Notes: generated by a model not told the origin, from the sequence alone. A stretch of DNA of 64,000 bases from Buddleja alternifolia (GCA_019426215.1 CM033396.1:24257101-24321100), one strand, 5' to 3'. Shown: positions 1 to 12,494, numbered from the stretch's first letter. Program-made: numbers and translations.

Positions 1-783
1 TGATGACAAATAGGACTTTCTGTTAGACTCCGAAAAGTGTGAAAGCTTTCATAGAATGTTATGTATAAGTACCTGAAAGCTTATTTATCTTAGGCTTATA
101 GTATTTATCTTTGTAGAATTCCTTAGACTAAGTATGTGACACTAAAACACTTAGGAAAATTCTGGGTGAGTCTACCAAGTGATGAAGGTGAAGATCAAGC
201 GTCTAAAGCTACAATGGATAAAGATATCTTGAAGCGTCTGTCAAACGCTTTAGGGATTATCCCAGTGCTCAAACTACGAATGGATAACTCAGGCCGAATA
301 CTCAACATCAAGTGAAATGACGAAATTTTCAGTGAGACCATCAAGACAAGATTGAAGAGTAAGCGTCTGAAATAAAGAAAAGAAAGTCAGGATCAGTCCA
401 AGCGTCTGATACACAAGAATAACTATTCTCTTCAGCAAGCGTCCAAAAAAAGGTTAAACCAACACAACCTACAAAGAACGTAACCTGAAAAAGAATTTAG
501 ACCCAAAACCATCCAAAGACTTAAAAAAATGCATGAATCAAACGGACGAATTATTTCCAACGGAAATAAAACAAGATGCATTAAAAGTCGGATAAGTGCT
601 ATTAAAATATAAGCACTATAACTTATGGGCAAGCCATATCTTTGACCTAGACTGTCAGGTTTATGAAACCAAGACCATGCCCAACCAATTAAATATACCC
701 AAAGTTAGAAATGTCTGAACTCAAGGAATGTTTGGGGAAACGAGACTCCAACCGAGTCAAACGGACAAAAACCACCAATACCT

Positions 784-790
784 TATAAAT
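784..790 (+). promoter_or_regulatory. LTR promoter TATA box
   Basis: TATAAAT occurs in the context CCTTATAAATAGC, a good plant TATA context. It lies about 940 bases before the LTR end, so transcripts would carry a long R-U5 leader. The same box is at 13300-13306, 15684-15690 and 28208-28214 in the other three LTRs. Confidence 0.65.
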
Positions 791-1114
791 AGCTCTTTCA
801 ACAAACAAGAAAAATGATGAGAAAGTGACACACACAAAAATACCTACCTTGTTGAAAGAAAAGCTTACTAAAAATCATAGCCAAATATTCATATAAGCTT
901 TTTACAAATATTCTAGAGACAGTCACCCATATCTCAAATCTCTTTTTAAGAAGAACATATACTACCATTGAGATATCCTCAAGTTGTTTGAACTTTCCAA
1001 AAACAAACAAACCCGTGACCAAAACCATCAACACCTTTCATCTGAGTGAGAAAGCTGGTTGACTTGCAAGCAGTATTTTTGTGTAAAAGAAGCTTGTTGA
1101 AGTTGATCTCTATT

Positions 1115-1247
1115 GGAGCTGAAATCTGTGTGACCAAGGAGTTCCGAGATCAAAAGTAACTTGCACCATTTCTGAGTGAAAGAAGCAAGGGAATAGAAGA
1201 TCTTTAGTGGAGCTGAAATCTGTGTGACCAAGGAGTTCCAAGATCAT
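1115..1247 (+). repeat. Direct repeat in the LTR leader (two units, period 94)
   Basis: A unit of about 37 bases beginning GGAGCTGAAATCTGTGTGAC occurs at 1115 and again at 1209. It lies downstream of the TATA box, so it would be in the transcribed leader. The same pair is present in the other LTRs, with small indels near the gap. Confidence 0.8.
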
Positions 1248-1727
1248 ATCCAATCTCCCTCTATCTTGTAGAAGTCTCTGTGTGACTCTTCGATAATCAT
1301 CATAGTGGAAAAACCTCCCTGATAAAAGGAGAAGAAGGACGTAGCTGGGATTACATCACCCAGTGAACCTTACAAATATTTTGTGTCATTTACTGTTTTA
1401 TTGTCTTACATTATACTGTCATATTATATCTTGAAAAGGCATTTAAAACTAATAAGCGACTAAGTGGTTAAAACGAACGCTAAGCTATAAAAACATTTCC
1501 GCTGTGCTAACCCTGATTTAGTGACTAAACTCTGCCCTACTTTGGTAAGCGTTGAAATCACCGAGTCTAAGTTAACGTTTCTCAAGCGCCACATCCAGCG
1601 CTTAAACTTGTCAAGCGTTCAAATATTTCAAAGTGATACGAATTTTTAAGAAGTCGAAAAAGACTTCAGGGTCTATTCAACCCCCCCCCCTTCTAGACCC
1701 TTTCGTATACCACTTGGGACCAACAAG

Positions 1728-1739
1728 TGGTATCAGAGC
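1728..1739 (+). other. Primer binding site (tRNA-iMet type), copy 1
   Basis: TGGTATCAGAGC starts two bases after the 5' LTR end. This is the usual plant copia primer site, complementary to the 3' end of initiator methionine tRNA, where minus-strand synthesis starts. Confidence 0.92.
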
Positions 1740-1833
1740 GGTTGAAGTTGAAACCTAAGCGTTTCCAAGCGTAACTGCTTGTTCAGATCCATCTTTTTAA
1801 TATAGTCGCTTCAAAATTACTTTAAAATTCTTC

Positions 1834-4047
1834 ATGGCATTTTCTAAAGTTCCCAAGTTGACCGAGTCAAATTATGACTCTTGGATGGTCAAAGCGTTTA
1901 CTTATTTGTGTTCATGTGATGATGAAATGTGCGATATCATTTCAGATGGGCCAATCAAAATATACAAAGTTATCACCAGAGCGCCCGAAGCCACAGGAGA
2001 AACACCTGACGGGTATGTGGAGAAGCCCAAACAAGAATGGTCCACCGATGAGCGTCGACGAGCCAATCTGGACAATGTCGGTCGGAATGCATTATACACA
2101 GCCATTGGTGACAATGACAACTTATTCAACAAAGTCAAATCATGCAATACAACTAAAGAAATTTGGGATAAGTTGGCTACTATTTGTGGGGGCTCAGCAC
2201 AAATAAAGGAAAACAAATTATCAATTGCCAAAGAAAAATTCAACGGCTTCAAGATGCTACCTAATGAGACGCTAGAGCAATTAGACATGAGGTTTACAGC
2301 CCTTGTCACTGAACTAACATCTCTGGGTATGGAGCTACAAAATCGAGAAACAGTGGTCAAAATCTTTAGAAGTCTTCCAAGCAAATTCCTGATGAAAACA
2401 ACTGCAATGAGAGAATCAAACAATCTGGACAGCCTAACTCCAGAAGATGCTTTTTCAGAACTCAAAGCGTTTGAATTTGAGCTGAATTCGGCCAGTGATG
2501 CAGTAAGTAATACAGTAATCGAATCTGGAGCGCTAATGGCATCAATCAAAGGAAAACCTATCAAAGAAAAAGGTTCGGACATAAGTGAGGAAGAAGAACT
2601 GGCGCTTCTAAATAGATTCAGGAAATTCCTGAAATATGAAAAAAAGGGAAACAGTCCTAAGCACCCAGGACAAAGTTCATATCAAGCGCTTCCTCAAATA
2701 CAACCACAATATCAAACGCCTCACTATCCTGCGTCCTCCTCCCTAGCGCCAATTCAATATCAAACTCCTTCTCAGCAAGATCTCTCAGCGCCTGTAGCGT
2801 TAAACCAACGATCCACAAGATTAACAAAGGAACAAAAGATGAAGACCAATCTTTGTTACAACTGCAGGAGACCAGGGCATTTCCAAGTTAATTGCCCATA
2901 TCCAAATGTGTCTAAACCTACAAAGCAAGATCACACGGATAGAAACCAATTCAGGAGCAACCTGAGACAACAAGGCTTGCTAGCAGAATCAGAACCTCTC
3001 TATACGCCTGAAGAGGACTTGGAATCATCAGATGAAAGCAGCGATGATGAACCATCAAAGGACTCAGCATTCATTTGTCTCATGGCAAGAGAAAATGAAG
3101 CATCTAACGACGTACCATCTGAGGTAACCACTGATCTGTATCATCCTCTCTCTTATGATGAATTACTTGACAAAGTAAAGGAATATTATACAGATTGTCA
3201 AGATGCCACCCAATTATTCCAAAATCACCATCGTATTATTTCAGCACTCAGAAGTGATAACCTAACGCTCAAAGCAGAGTTGCAAATTCAGCAACAGTGC
3301 ATTGAGAAAAACCAATCACTCGAGAGTGAAATTACTCAGCTAAAAGGTGATCTTGATATAATAGTCAAAAGAGAAGCTGAAATGGTCGCTAAACTTGCCA
3401 AATCAGAGCAGCTTATCTCCTCATTATCAAAAGCGTCTAGAACGCTAGATAATGTGACTAAAGTAACCAGGGCATTTGGTGAAAAGACCGGTCTAGGTTT
3501 TGATAAAATCAGTTTTAAAGCCAAAGCGTCCAATGTTACAACAATCAACAAAGGAAAAGGTGTAATCTTTGTTGAAGAAAGTTCAATCAGACAAACGCTG
3601 AATGAATCAACAAATACTGGTACAAAAGTTAATGATAAAGTCAACATTGACTCAGGCAAAGGAAAGACCAAAGTGAACGTCTCACAAAAGAAAATATATC
3701 CAAACGCTCAAAAAGCTAAGGAGATATTTTCTGCCAGTGAATCAAACGTTAAGCGTCCCGCACCAAAAGTGCATCCTAAGCCAGTACCAAACAGAATCAA
3801 ACGTCCATATCCAAAACAATCCAGTTCATATTATCAACACTATGATAATTGTGAATACGATTATGATTATCACTATAATCAAGGATATTTCTATACATCT
3901 AGAAAAGGTATGCAACTCAAAACGAAACCCAAGAAGGCCAATCCTTCTCCTGTAGTGAAGATAAGGCAAATATGGGTTCCGAAAAATCTAATTCACGTCA
4001 CTAACAAAGAAGGACCCAAAACAAAATGGGTACCTAAAGGAAATTAG
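1834..4047 (+). CDS. gag: Retrotransposon Gag polyprotein, copy 1 (intact)
   Basis: This 737-residue ORF encodes the capsid/nucleocapsid protein that packages element RNA. The N-terminal part (roughly residues 1-230) resembles the plant copia gag domain (DUF4219/UBN2 type), beginning with a SNYDSW motif. A CCHC zinc knuckle, CYNCRRPGHFQVNC, lies at residues about 341-354. An acidic Glu/Ser-rich stretch follows, then a helical, coiled-coil-like region around residues 450-540, then a basic Lys/Tyr-rich C-terminus. The ATG is the first in frame after the primer site. The ORF stops at TAG (4045-4047), and pol starts 14 bases later in a different frame. The copy at 16729 has the same ORF with a 1-base deletion. 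The protein is long for a copia Gag, as in SIRE-type elements. Confidence 0.93.
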   Translation: MAFSKVPKLTESNYDSWMVKAFTYLCSCDDEMCDIISDGPIKIYKVITRAPEATGETPDGYVEKPKQEWSTDERRRANLDNVGRNALYTAIGDNDNLFNKVKSCNTTKEIWDKLATICGGSAQIKENKLSIAKEKFNGFKMLPNETLEQLDMRFTALVTELTSLGMELQNRETVVKIFRSLPSKFLMKTTAMRESNNLDSLTPEDAFSELKAFEFELNSASDAVSNTVIESGALMASIKGKPIKEKGSDISEEEELALLNRFRKFLKYEKKGNSPKHPGQSSYQALPQIQPQYQTPHYPASSSLAPIQYQTPSQQDLSAPVALNQRSTRLTKEQKMKTNLCYNCRRPGHFQVNCPYPNVSKPTKQDHTDRNQFRSNLRQQGLLAESEPLYTPEEDLESSDESSDDEPSKDSAFICLMARENEASNDVPSEVTTDLYHPLSYDELLDKVKEYYTDCQDATQLFQNHHRIISALRSDNLTLKAELQIQQQCIEKNQSLESEITQLKGDLDIIVKREAEMVAKLAKSEQLISSLSKASRTLDNVTKVTRAFGEKTGLGFDKISFKAKASNVTTINKGKGVIFVEESSIRQTLNESTNTGTKVNDKVNIDSGKGKTKVNVSQKKIYPNAQKAKEIFSASESNVKRPAPKVHPKPVPNRIKRPYPKQSSSYYQHYDNCEYDYDYHYNQGYFYTSRKGMQLKTKPKKANPSPVVKIRQIWVPKNLIHVTNKEGPKTKWVPKGN

Positions 4048-4061
4048 ATCTGCCCTTTTGA

Positions 4062-7000
4062 ATGCAGGTACCTAGAGCCAACACCTACGCTTCAGTATGG
4101 TACATAGATAGTGGATCATCGAGACACATGACTGGATCAAAGGACCTCTTGATCAACTATCGTGCAACCAATGGTCCTCAAGTTATATTCGGTGATAATT
4201 CTAAAGGTAAAACTAAAGGTATAGGTATCATGCATAGGGGGAACATCATGATCAATGATGTATACTATGTCGAGGGTCTTAAACATAATCTCCTAAGCAT
4301 AAGTCAATTTTGTGATAAAGGCTTTGAAATTAAATTTTCTAGTGACTTGTGCGAGATAATCGATGTTAAGACAGGATCTACCAAATTAAAAGGAAGAAGA
4401 ACAAACAATGTATACTTAGTAGATTGGGATTCAACATTAGATAACAACCCTACATGCTTCGTAGCTAAGAATCAAAACGAATTAGGTTGGTTATGGCACA
4501 GAAAAATGAATCACCTCAATTTCAAAACAATCTCTCAATTAATATCTCTAAATCTCATAGAGGGATTACCTAAAGGTTCCTTTAATAAAGATCGCTTATG
4601 TGATGCTTGTCAAATGGGTAAACAAGTTAAATCATCCTTTAAGAAGAAGCTTCATCTATCAACCTCTCGAATACTTGAATTACTACATTTAGATTTGTTT
4701 GGTCCTATTCAAATCATGAGCGTTAGTGGTAAAAAGTATTCACTAGTAATAATTGATGATTTTTCACGCTATACATGGGTAGAATTTCTAGCATCTAAAG
4801 ATGAAACTAGTGCCAAGCTCACCTCTCTAATTCGTCAACTACAAAACTCAAAAGATCTAAAAGTAACAAGAATTAGAAGTGATAGAGGAACTGAATTTAC
4901 TAACCATATTGTTGAGAAATTTGTAAAGACTTTGGAATACTTCATGAGTATTCAGCACCTAGAATACCTCAACAAAATGGAGTTGCTGAACGGCGGAACA
5001 GAACGCTTAAAGAAGCCGCTAGGACTATGTTAGCCGAATCTAAGCTGCCTCAAAGGTTGTGGGCCGAAGCTATTAACACTGCTTGCTACACTCAGAACCG
5101 GTGTATGATCAACAAGCAACATGAAAAGACTCCATATGAGTTATGGAAGGGACGTAAGCCGAATGTTTCATACTTTCATGTATTTGGCTCAAAATGTTTC
5201 ATTCATAACAATGGTTCTCAAAGCCTAAAGACATTTGATCCTAAAGCAGATGAAGGAATCTTTCTAGGATACGCCAAAAATGGAAAGAGCTTTCGCATCT
5301 TAAATAAGATCAAATCGAAGGTTGAAGAATCCATTCATGTTGTGTTTGATGATGCTAACCAAGAACCGAGTAAGGTTAATATTAATGATGCAGGAATTGA
5401 AGATTTATCTCAACAAGCGTCACAAATCAATCTGTGTGATGATAGTGATATTGATGAAGATAATGAAATCATTATACCTAATCCTAAGACTACTCGTAAA
5501 GACATCAACGATGACATTGCAAGAAACGCTGATGATCATGAAGGGTATGTTCATCAAGAGCAAATTCAATCTACAAACACTGAAGCGCCTACGCAAGGAA
5601 TTGGTCAAGCGCCTACACAGTTTAATCAAACGTTAGATCAATCTCTTAACTCGTTCCAACCAGACAGAAAATGGCTCAGAGACCATCCACCAGAACTAAT
5701 TATTGGAGATATTGGAGCACCCGTTAGAACGAGAGCCGCTACAATAAATGAGGCCATGTTTGCAAGCTTCCTATCTCAAATGGAACCAAAGAAAGTGGAT
5801 GAAGCGCTTAACGATCCAAGTTGGATAGAAGCCATGCAAGAAGAGCTAAACCAATTTGAAAGAAATAAGGTATGGACGCTAGTACCAAGACCAACCCACC
5901 AAGGGGTCATTGGAACTAGATGGGTCTATAGAAACAAAATGGATGAGAATGGAATTGTGATTAGAAACAAAGCCAGACTCGTAGCTCAGGGATACTGTCA
6001 AGAAGAGGGCATCGACTTTGATGAAACATACGCTCCAGTTGCCCGACTTGAAGCAATCCGCATGTTTCTAGCGTTTGCAGCATTTAACAAATTTACAGTG
6101 TATCAAATGGACGTAAAGAGTGCATTTCTGAATGGTAAACTCCAAGAAGAAGTATATGTGGAGCAACCACCAGGATTCATCAACAACCATGGGAAAAGCA
6201 TGGTTTACAAATTGGACAAGGCACTCTATGGTCTTAAACAAGCACCACGAGCATGGTATGACACTCTCTCTATCTTCCTTATAGGTAAAGGCTTTTCAAA
6301 AGGCAGCGTTGACACAACGTTATTCAAAATTACCCATAATGACGATATTCTCCTAGTTCAAATTTATGTTGATGATATTATATTTGGATCTACCAATAAG
6401 CGTCTATGTGAGAAATTTTCGAAAATGATGCAAGATCAATTTGAAATGAGCATGATGGGTGAATTAACTTTCTTCCTAGGATTACAAGTTAAACAACTCC
6501 CTAATGGCATATTCATAAATCAAACTAAATATACTAGAGATATGATCAAGAAATTTGGTATGGAAAATGCATCACCTTCAAAAATTCCAATGAGCCAGAC
6601 GCTTAAGCTAGATAGAGACGATAATGGAAAGAAAATTGATATCACTAACTATAGAGGTATTATTGGATCACTTCTTTATCTTACAGCTAGTAGACCCGAT
6701 ATTATGTTCTCAGTATGCATGTGTGCACGATTTCAAGCTGATCCTAGAGAATCACACTTAATTGCTGCTAAAAGAATCCTTAAGTACCTAAAAGGCACAC
6801 AAAATGTGGGCTTATGGTATCCTAGGGATTCTCCTTTTGAACTAATCGGTTATTCAGATGCAGATTTTGCAGGATGCAAAATAGATAGAAAAAGTACTAG
6901 TGGAACATGTCAATTTCTAGGTGATAGACTAATTTCATGGCATAGTAAGAAGCAACAGTCCATCGCTACTTCCACCGCTGAGGCTGAGTATGTAGCCGCT

Positions 7001-7312
7001 GGAAGCTGTTGTGCACAGATCCTTTGGATGAGGCAACAACTTAGAGATTATGGAATAATCCTAGATCCAACTCCTATCCATTGTGACAATCAAAGCGCCT
7101 TAGCAATGACTCAAAATCCAGTTCTTCACTCTAGAACCAAACACATTGACATTCGCTATCACTTTCTACGTGACCATGTTCAAAAGAAAGATATCTCCAT
7201 GCACTTCATTAATACAGAAAAGCAACTGGCAGATATCTTCACCAAAGCGCTTAACGAACAACGTTTTCTCACTTTAAGAAGTGAACTAGGTATGATTGAT
7301 CTAAATGCTTAA
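4062..7312 (+). pseudogene. pol: Retrotransposon Pol polyprotein, copy 1 (one frameshift)
   Basis: The order is protease, GAG-pre-integrase, integrase, reverse transcriptase and RNase H, which is copia order. The protease motif [11 protein letters not shown] follows the start closely. One T is missing from a T-run near 4921, inside the integrase between its catalytic Asp residues and Glu. The frame closes at 5033 and resumes from 5027 in another frame. The second part carries the RT box YVDD and the RNase H residues and ends at TAA 7310-7312. The copy at 18956-22207 has no break here. The deletion may be a sequencing error, because it lies in a homopolymer. Confidence 0.92.
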
Positions 7313-8407
7313 TCATTCGAAACATCATACTTTTGTTAGGCATGAAATTTAGGGGGAATTCAATGTATGTTATGAAATTTATGGGGAACCTACATAGGGG
7401 GAACCTTAAAAGAGCTAACTATACCTAAGTGAATATGACCAAAAATGTTTTCCCTTGCATCGGTCATACGCACTTAGCACCATACACTTAAAACCTTTTT
7501 GACGCTTATTACACAAATCTGTCTTAGCGTCTGCACTTCTTTCAAAATAAACTAAACGCTTAGCTTTATTCCCGGCTAAAAGCAGTTAGTAAAAAGACCC
7601 TTTTAAAAGCAAGCGTACATTACCCTACGCTAAAACGAGAAAGTGGATTAGTCAATCAATGCAATTAATGCTGACTTGACATTCCTCACCCTTCGCTCAA
7701 GAAAACCCATGGGTACTCATCACGTTTTTCAAAGATGGTTCAGCACATGTACACGCGTCAGTACAATTACCATGTATCTTAGACGAGTACAACCGGCGCT
7801 GAATATTTTAAACCAAAAGTAAAACACTACTACCAAGACCTAATGATAAGTACTGGGAAACTGTGTCCTCATATACACCCTGAAAGGAATAATTCTATAT
7901 GTTACAATGAGCGCTAAAGCACAACCTGTTACTTGAAAGAGACTCCCAAGATTTTCAAGCGTCCACATAACACTCAATTGTTTCAAGCGTCATTCTGACT
8001 AAGTCCGGACGCTTTAACAAATTTTTGGCGGGCATTTAAATAGTGTTCAAAATTATGATTCCCGAACAGTTTTCATAAAGAACGTATCCGCTTTTCATGG
8101 GCACACGCATCACTCTCAGTCTCTGTTTTAAACTTTTAAACGGACTTCAAAATAGTATATGTGGCAGTTACTAAAAGAAACCGTGCCTGTTTAATCTAAA
8201 TTCACGTCCACAGTTATATTTTAATGGCTGAGATTTATATTCCTCCACGTGTCAACATCTCAAACTTCAAACACACCGAACATTCAAATTGAAGTTTCTG
8301 CAGAACACAAACACTCTTATACTCTATTACATTCGTGCAAAAACAAGTCTCTCTCTTTTTCAAAAAAAGAAAAATTTTCCTTCGTAATCTCTGTCTACTG
8401 CTCACTA
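7313..8407 (+). other. Non-coding spacer between pol and the third ORF, copy 1
   Basis: About 1.1 kb contains no convincing ORF. It begins with AGGGGGA tracts (about 7350 and 7395) similar to the 3' polypurine tract, then AT-rich sequence with scattered AAGCG words. It is conserved in the second copy. It could hold the acceptor for a spliced third-ORF mRNA or a secondary plus-strand primer; both are inference. Confidence 0.6.
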
Positions 8408-11400
8408 ATGGCACCCAAGAAAGCTACTGCTGGAACCTCTGAAGTTATTGTCAAGATCACTGAAGGCCTTATAGTTGATTGGAAGTTTCTCTATGAAAAC
8501 CCCCAAATTGATTTAACGGAAATAATGGATTCTGTAGCAGAGGCTGGGCTTCAGAAATTTCTCACGAAATACTCATATATGTTTCCTGAAGAACTAGAAT
8601 TTTTCTGGAGAAATGCTCGACTGTCTGACGATGAGACTTCCATCACGTGCTTGTTTCCTGTCTCCAAGAAGGAATCAAAGACGTTCACTCTCTCTGCGGC
8701 CTCCATTGCCCAGAATTTCTCTCTACCTAATGCTGGAGCCACTTTAGACACTATCACTGAAGAACAAATTCAAGAAGTCTGGACTCAGATTAGCGCTTAC
8801 GATGATGTTCCATACAAACCGTACTTTGAAAAGAAGGATATAGTGAACAGGTATCGAGTCTTGGCTGATTTCTGCAGTAAAAACATCGAATGCAGAGTGG
8901 GAACCTTCGACAAAATCAACCCAACCCAGTTCCAGATGATGACTGCCATCCTACTCAAGATAAAGATCAACTGGAGCGCCTATATATTCAGCAGGTTCAG
9001 AGACAGTTTACGCACTTCAAACAGACCTTATGGTCTAGTTTTAAGTGATCTACTCTTTCGAGCAGAGTGCACCTCTTCAGCAGGAGTCACCGTGGCCAAG
9101 CATAAGTTCTATGGGCCAAGAATCATCAATAATCTCTTCAATCCACCCAAAGTTGGAGGTGCTGCTAAGCCTCTCTCTGAGCGCCAAGTTGTCCGCGCAG
9201 CGTCAGATGAGGAGGCTGAGCGTCCAGATCAGGAGAAAGCCAAACGTACTGTGAAGCGTCCCACTGTCACCAAGAAACGGGCTCCTCGAAAGCCCAAGGC
9301 TCAACCTATTAAAAACGATGAAGATGACGAGGATTCTATACCCCTCATTAGTCGGAAAGATCTGGAAAAGGTTCTCAAGAATATTGACTTTGAAGAACCT
9401 GCAGTTCCACAGACTCAAGCGTTCCCCGCCGAAGGTATAAATGTGAAGCGTATCTTCAAAAGGCGTAAGCGTCCAACTGCTGCCATCTCTTCTGAGACTA
9501 CACAAAGAGATCAAGCCATAGCTGCTGTCCCGATATCATCCTCCGAACCACCAGTTGATGTCCATCTGGATGTTGATATGACCCAAATTGTGGCCATCGC
9601 ACATGAAGCTGCCATCGAATCTACAAATCTCGAGCCGGATGAACCTGAAATCCCAAGGGCTCAACCATTGCTTGCATTACCTAGTACAACAGAGGCACGC
9701 TCAGAAGGTCAGAGCGATGCTAACGACGTTGTGATCCATCGACACTTCTTCAAGCTGGATCCCTCAAAGACTATCGATCACTCATTCGATTATTTGCCTC
9801 CAGCGCCCGCAGAAAACTTCATACCTGCAGGTTACAATGAAGAAAGTCTTATCAATGCCGAAAATGATATCGCCAAGCTCATAAAGTTTGATCTGGCTGT
9901 ACGCAACACTCTCTTTAATACAGCCTCCACCCCAGCTGATGAAGCTTACTACAAAGCGCTTGAACTCGGAAAGACTCCCACACACATCCCGGCTTCTGTC
10001 ACTCTCCAAGCTCAGCGGCAAGGAGGCACGACTCCTAGAGCTGATGTTGACTTAGCTTATTATCTGGACTGTGGGACAAGCAAACCCACTGGCTTCGCTC
10101 TCCGCGACTACAACATCAGAGTCTATGAGCGTCAGGATCAGCTTCTGAACCCAACAGAAGAGCTACTAAACAGAGAAGGATATTCTCACTCTCTAACACT
10201 GGTCAAAAGCGAGGAAAACAAGAACTCAGCTAATCCTCTCCTCCTGTGGAAGAATAAAGGAGTACATGCCGGTGAGCGTCCAGCATCCCTGACCGAGATG
10301 ATTCAACTTGAAACCGATGCATATTTTGACTGCGTCTGGAACGCTAACTACCAACCCGACAGGTATCGTTTTGAATCCATCTGTGATATTCATCACCAAG
10401 GGTTTCGTGCTATACTTAATGCAGGAACTGAGTATTGTATGACTGAGATACGATGGGCTGAAGCTTACATGGGTGACAAGTATAAATTTGAAGACTTGGT
10501 TAGTGCTCCCCATCTGTTCAGACTAGGATTCATGATAAAAGGACCAAATTTGCACGCTACATGCTGACGCAGCGCCAGCATAGACTTGGACCCGTTCTGA
10601 AGCTGCCTCTGATCCGCCATCAACCTGAACACCGCTTAAGACAAGCGTTGCACAAACTGGCCAACTCTTCTCTACGCTTTGATGATCAAGCGTCCACCAG
10701 CGGTTCCTCTCCCATGTCCTGTCTGAACTGCACCCCTAGCCAATGTGAAGACAACTTTGCTCTCATGATGGCAATTATGCCTCCAGTCTCTCTATTCGAC
10801 AAAATCTTCACAGACAATCTGCGACAATGGGATGGCTCTCGGATCAATTCTTTCAGAGGATATCCACTACTTCCGTCTATTCGACAAGAAGTCTCCAGTC
10901 ACTATGATTTTGGTTTATCGCTGCTAGAAAGATCTCAAGCGCTTGCTTCAGCCATCTACCCATACTTGGAAGAGTATTACCAGCTCCGCGTTCCCGCCTC
11001 TCGGAAACCGAAGACTCTCCCAACAGATCGGCTAATTGGCTTCTCACAACACTATTGCCCAGATGCCTTATTCTCTATCTGCAAAGCGCCCTCCAAACTC
11101 TTTCCCACTCATGTGCTGGATATCCTCGGGCCACTGTATATCAGGGCACTGGATAGTCCTATCAGAACGTTCATTCAAGGTACTCATCTCCCCACTCTAC
11201 ATTTGAATGAACTCCTGCAGACTGCTACGTATCCATATGCAGATGAACCGTTTGCCAGCTTGGACTTTCGGTTTACGGACTTTAGCCGAATAGAATCAGA
11301 CTTTCCTGCAGCACCCGCTGAACTGTTAACTGCTCCTGAGCGCCTATTAGAGTTACCTCAAGCGCCTCATTCTCCCAGTCCAACTGAATCCGACTCTACT

Positions 11401-12315
11401 GCCTCCACCGAGTCCAACACTGCTCCAGAGCTTCGAGGAACAGTATTTGATCCTACTAATCAAGTATCTATTGAATCTCTCAAACACACATCTCGTTTTA
11501 AGCCTCAAGTCCGCCCTGCACTTCCACACGCTCAACCGTCCATGGCTGAATGCCTCACTCAAATACAGCAACTATCTACAGCTACTCAGGCAAGTCATGT
11601 GGCTTTAACCAATGATCTACAAGATAGATTCACGGCTCTCGAGACCTCTCTCACAGACGCTAATCAAGCTCAACTCCTGGTTATGAAAGAACATTTCGAC
11701 CAGCGTCTAACCACTCTTGAGGCCTCTGTCGCTCAGATTGCTGCTCAAGTCAGTCTTCTTACTCAGCATTTCATACAGACTGATGATGGCAATAAGGGGG
11801 AAAAGAAGGGAGAAAAGAGGAAATCGTCAACATCTAAAGATCAAGCTCCTCCTCCACCCATCCAAGCGTCAACACGTTGATACTTCTCTCACACTGAGTG
11901 CAGAACCAAGGTATCCCTATCCCTCTTGGGTAACCACATCGGTTGAAGCGTTCAACAAGAAAGAAACCCCCAGAGTGCTCTATCCAACTCTTCCGTTGCC
12001 TTCAAGAGCACTGCTTGAACAGTTTGACATTCCTCTTCTCAGAGCATCAATTCCAGAACAACTGATCCAGCAGTATTAGCCTTAGAAAGAAAAATGTCTG
12101 ACTTCGACCAAACCTTCAGAATTTGCCTACGATACATAGGCATCAGTCCAGAGGAATGGGATAAACACTTCATTGCCTTTAAGGCACGACAAGTTCAAGA
12201 AAACAAGACACATAATCAGTAAAGATCATGCGGCAATGATGACGTTAGAAGATCAGATAACTGAAGCAATCCGTGCTGAAATGACTAGAGATACAAGATC
12301 AAGCCACGATCTTAA
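8408..12315 (+). pseudogene. Large env-like third ORF, copy 1 (several 1-base indels)
   Basis: This is the third ORF of the element, in the place where SIRE-type elements carry an envelope-like gene. I chose the MAPKK start because both copies share it; in this copy the frame is also open upstream to 8249. The N-terminal 270 residues resemble the plant-transposon domain often annotated beside env-like ORFs. A Lys/Arg-rich stretch (about residues 280-310), a long polar region and a C-terminal coiled coil follow. I see no convincing signal peptide or membrane segment, so a true envelope role is not supported. A G missing near 10530 and an extra C near 11857 break the frame, and three more indels follow before TAA 12313-12315. 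Copy 2 reads through most of these. Confidence 0.8.
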
Positions 12316-12481
12316 TTTTTACTTGTGCCTCTCTCTTTGTAGTTGTAAAATGCCTGCACTATGAATATATATATAAATGCATTTTACAGCTGAAACATCT
12401 CGTTAAAGCTCAAACTAACTTACTAATTTACGCTAACCTTCAGGTATCTAACACTTGAACCAAATAAGTATTGCCATCATC

Positions 12482-12493
12482 AAAAGGGGGAAA
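12482..12493 (+). other. Polypurine tract, copy 1
   Basis: AAAAGGGGGAAA lies immediately before the TG that starts the 3' LTR. It is the plus-strand primer of the element. Copy 2 has the same tract at 27382-27394 with one more A. Confidence 0.9.
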
Positions 12494-12494
12494 T

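Larger units (their letters stand above)
1..1725 (+). repeat. 5' LTR of retrotransposon copy 1 (first 29 bases missing)
   Basis: It matches 12524-14230 and the LTRs at 14880 and 27396. It ends in ACCAACA directly before the primer site. A run of C residues lies just before the end. The LTR contains a TATA box at 784-790 and a downstream direct repeat at about 1115 and 1209. By eye it differs from the 27396-29150 LTR by only about seven substitutions, which implies a recent insertion. Confidence 0.95.

Noticed and set aside
432..1231. Minus-strand open frames of 60-80 codons in the LTR
   Set aside because: They recur with different lengths in each LTR copy, lack domains and run against the LTR transcript; they are chance frames.
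1902..2582. 226-codon minus-strand frame inside gag
   Set aside because: Antisense shadow of a well-supported gag ORF, also present in copy 2 with the same breaks as gag.
4053..4059. CCCTTTT, a formally correct -1 slippery heptamer in gag phase near the gag-pol junction
   Set aside because: It lies after the gag TAG, and a -1 slip there reads TGA at once (4059-4061), so it cannot produce Gag-Pol.
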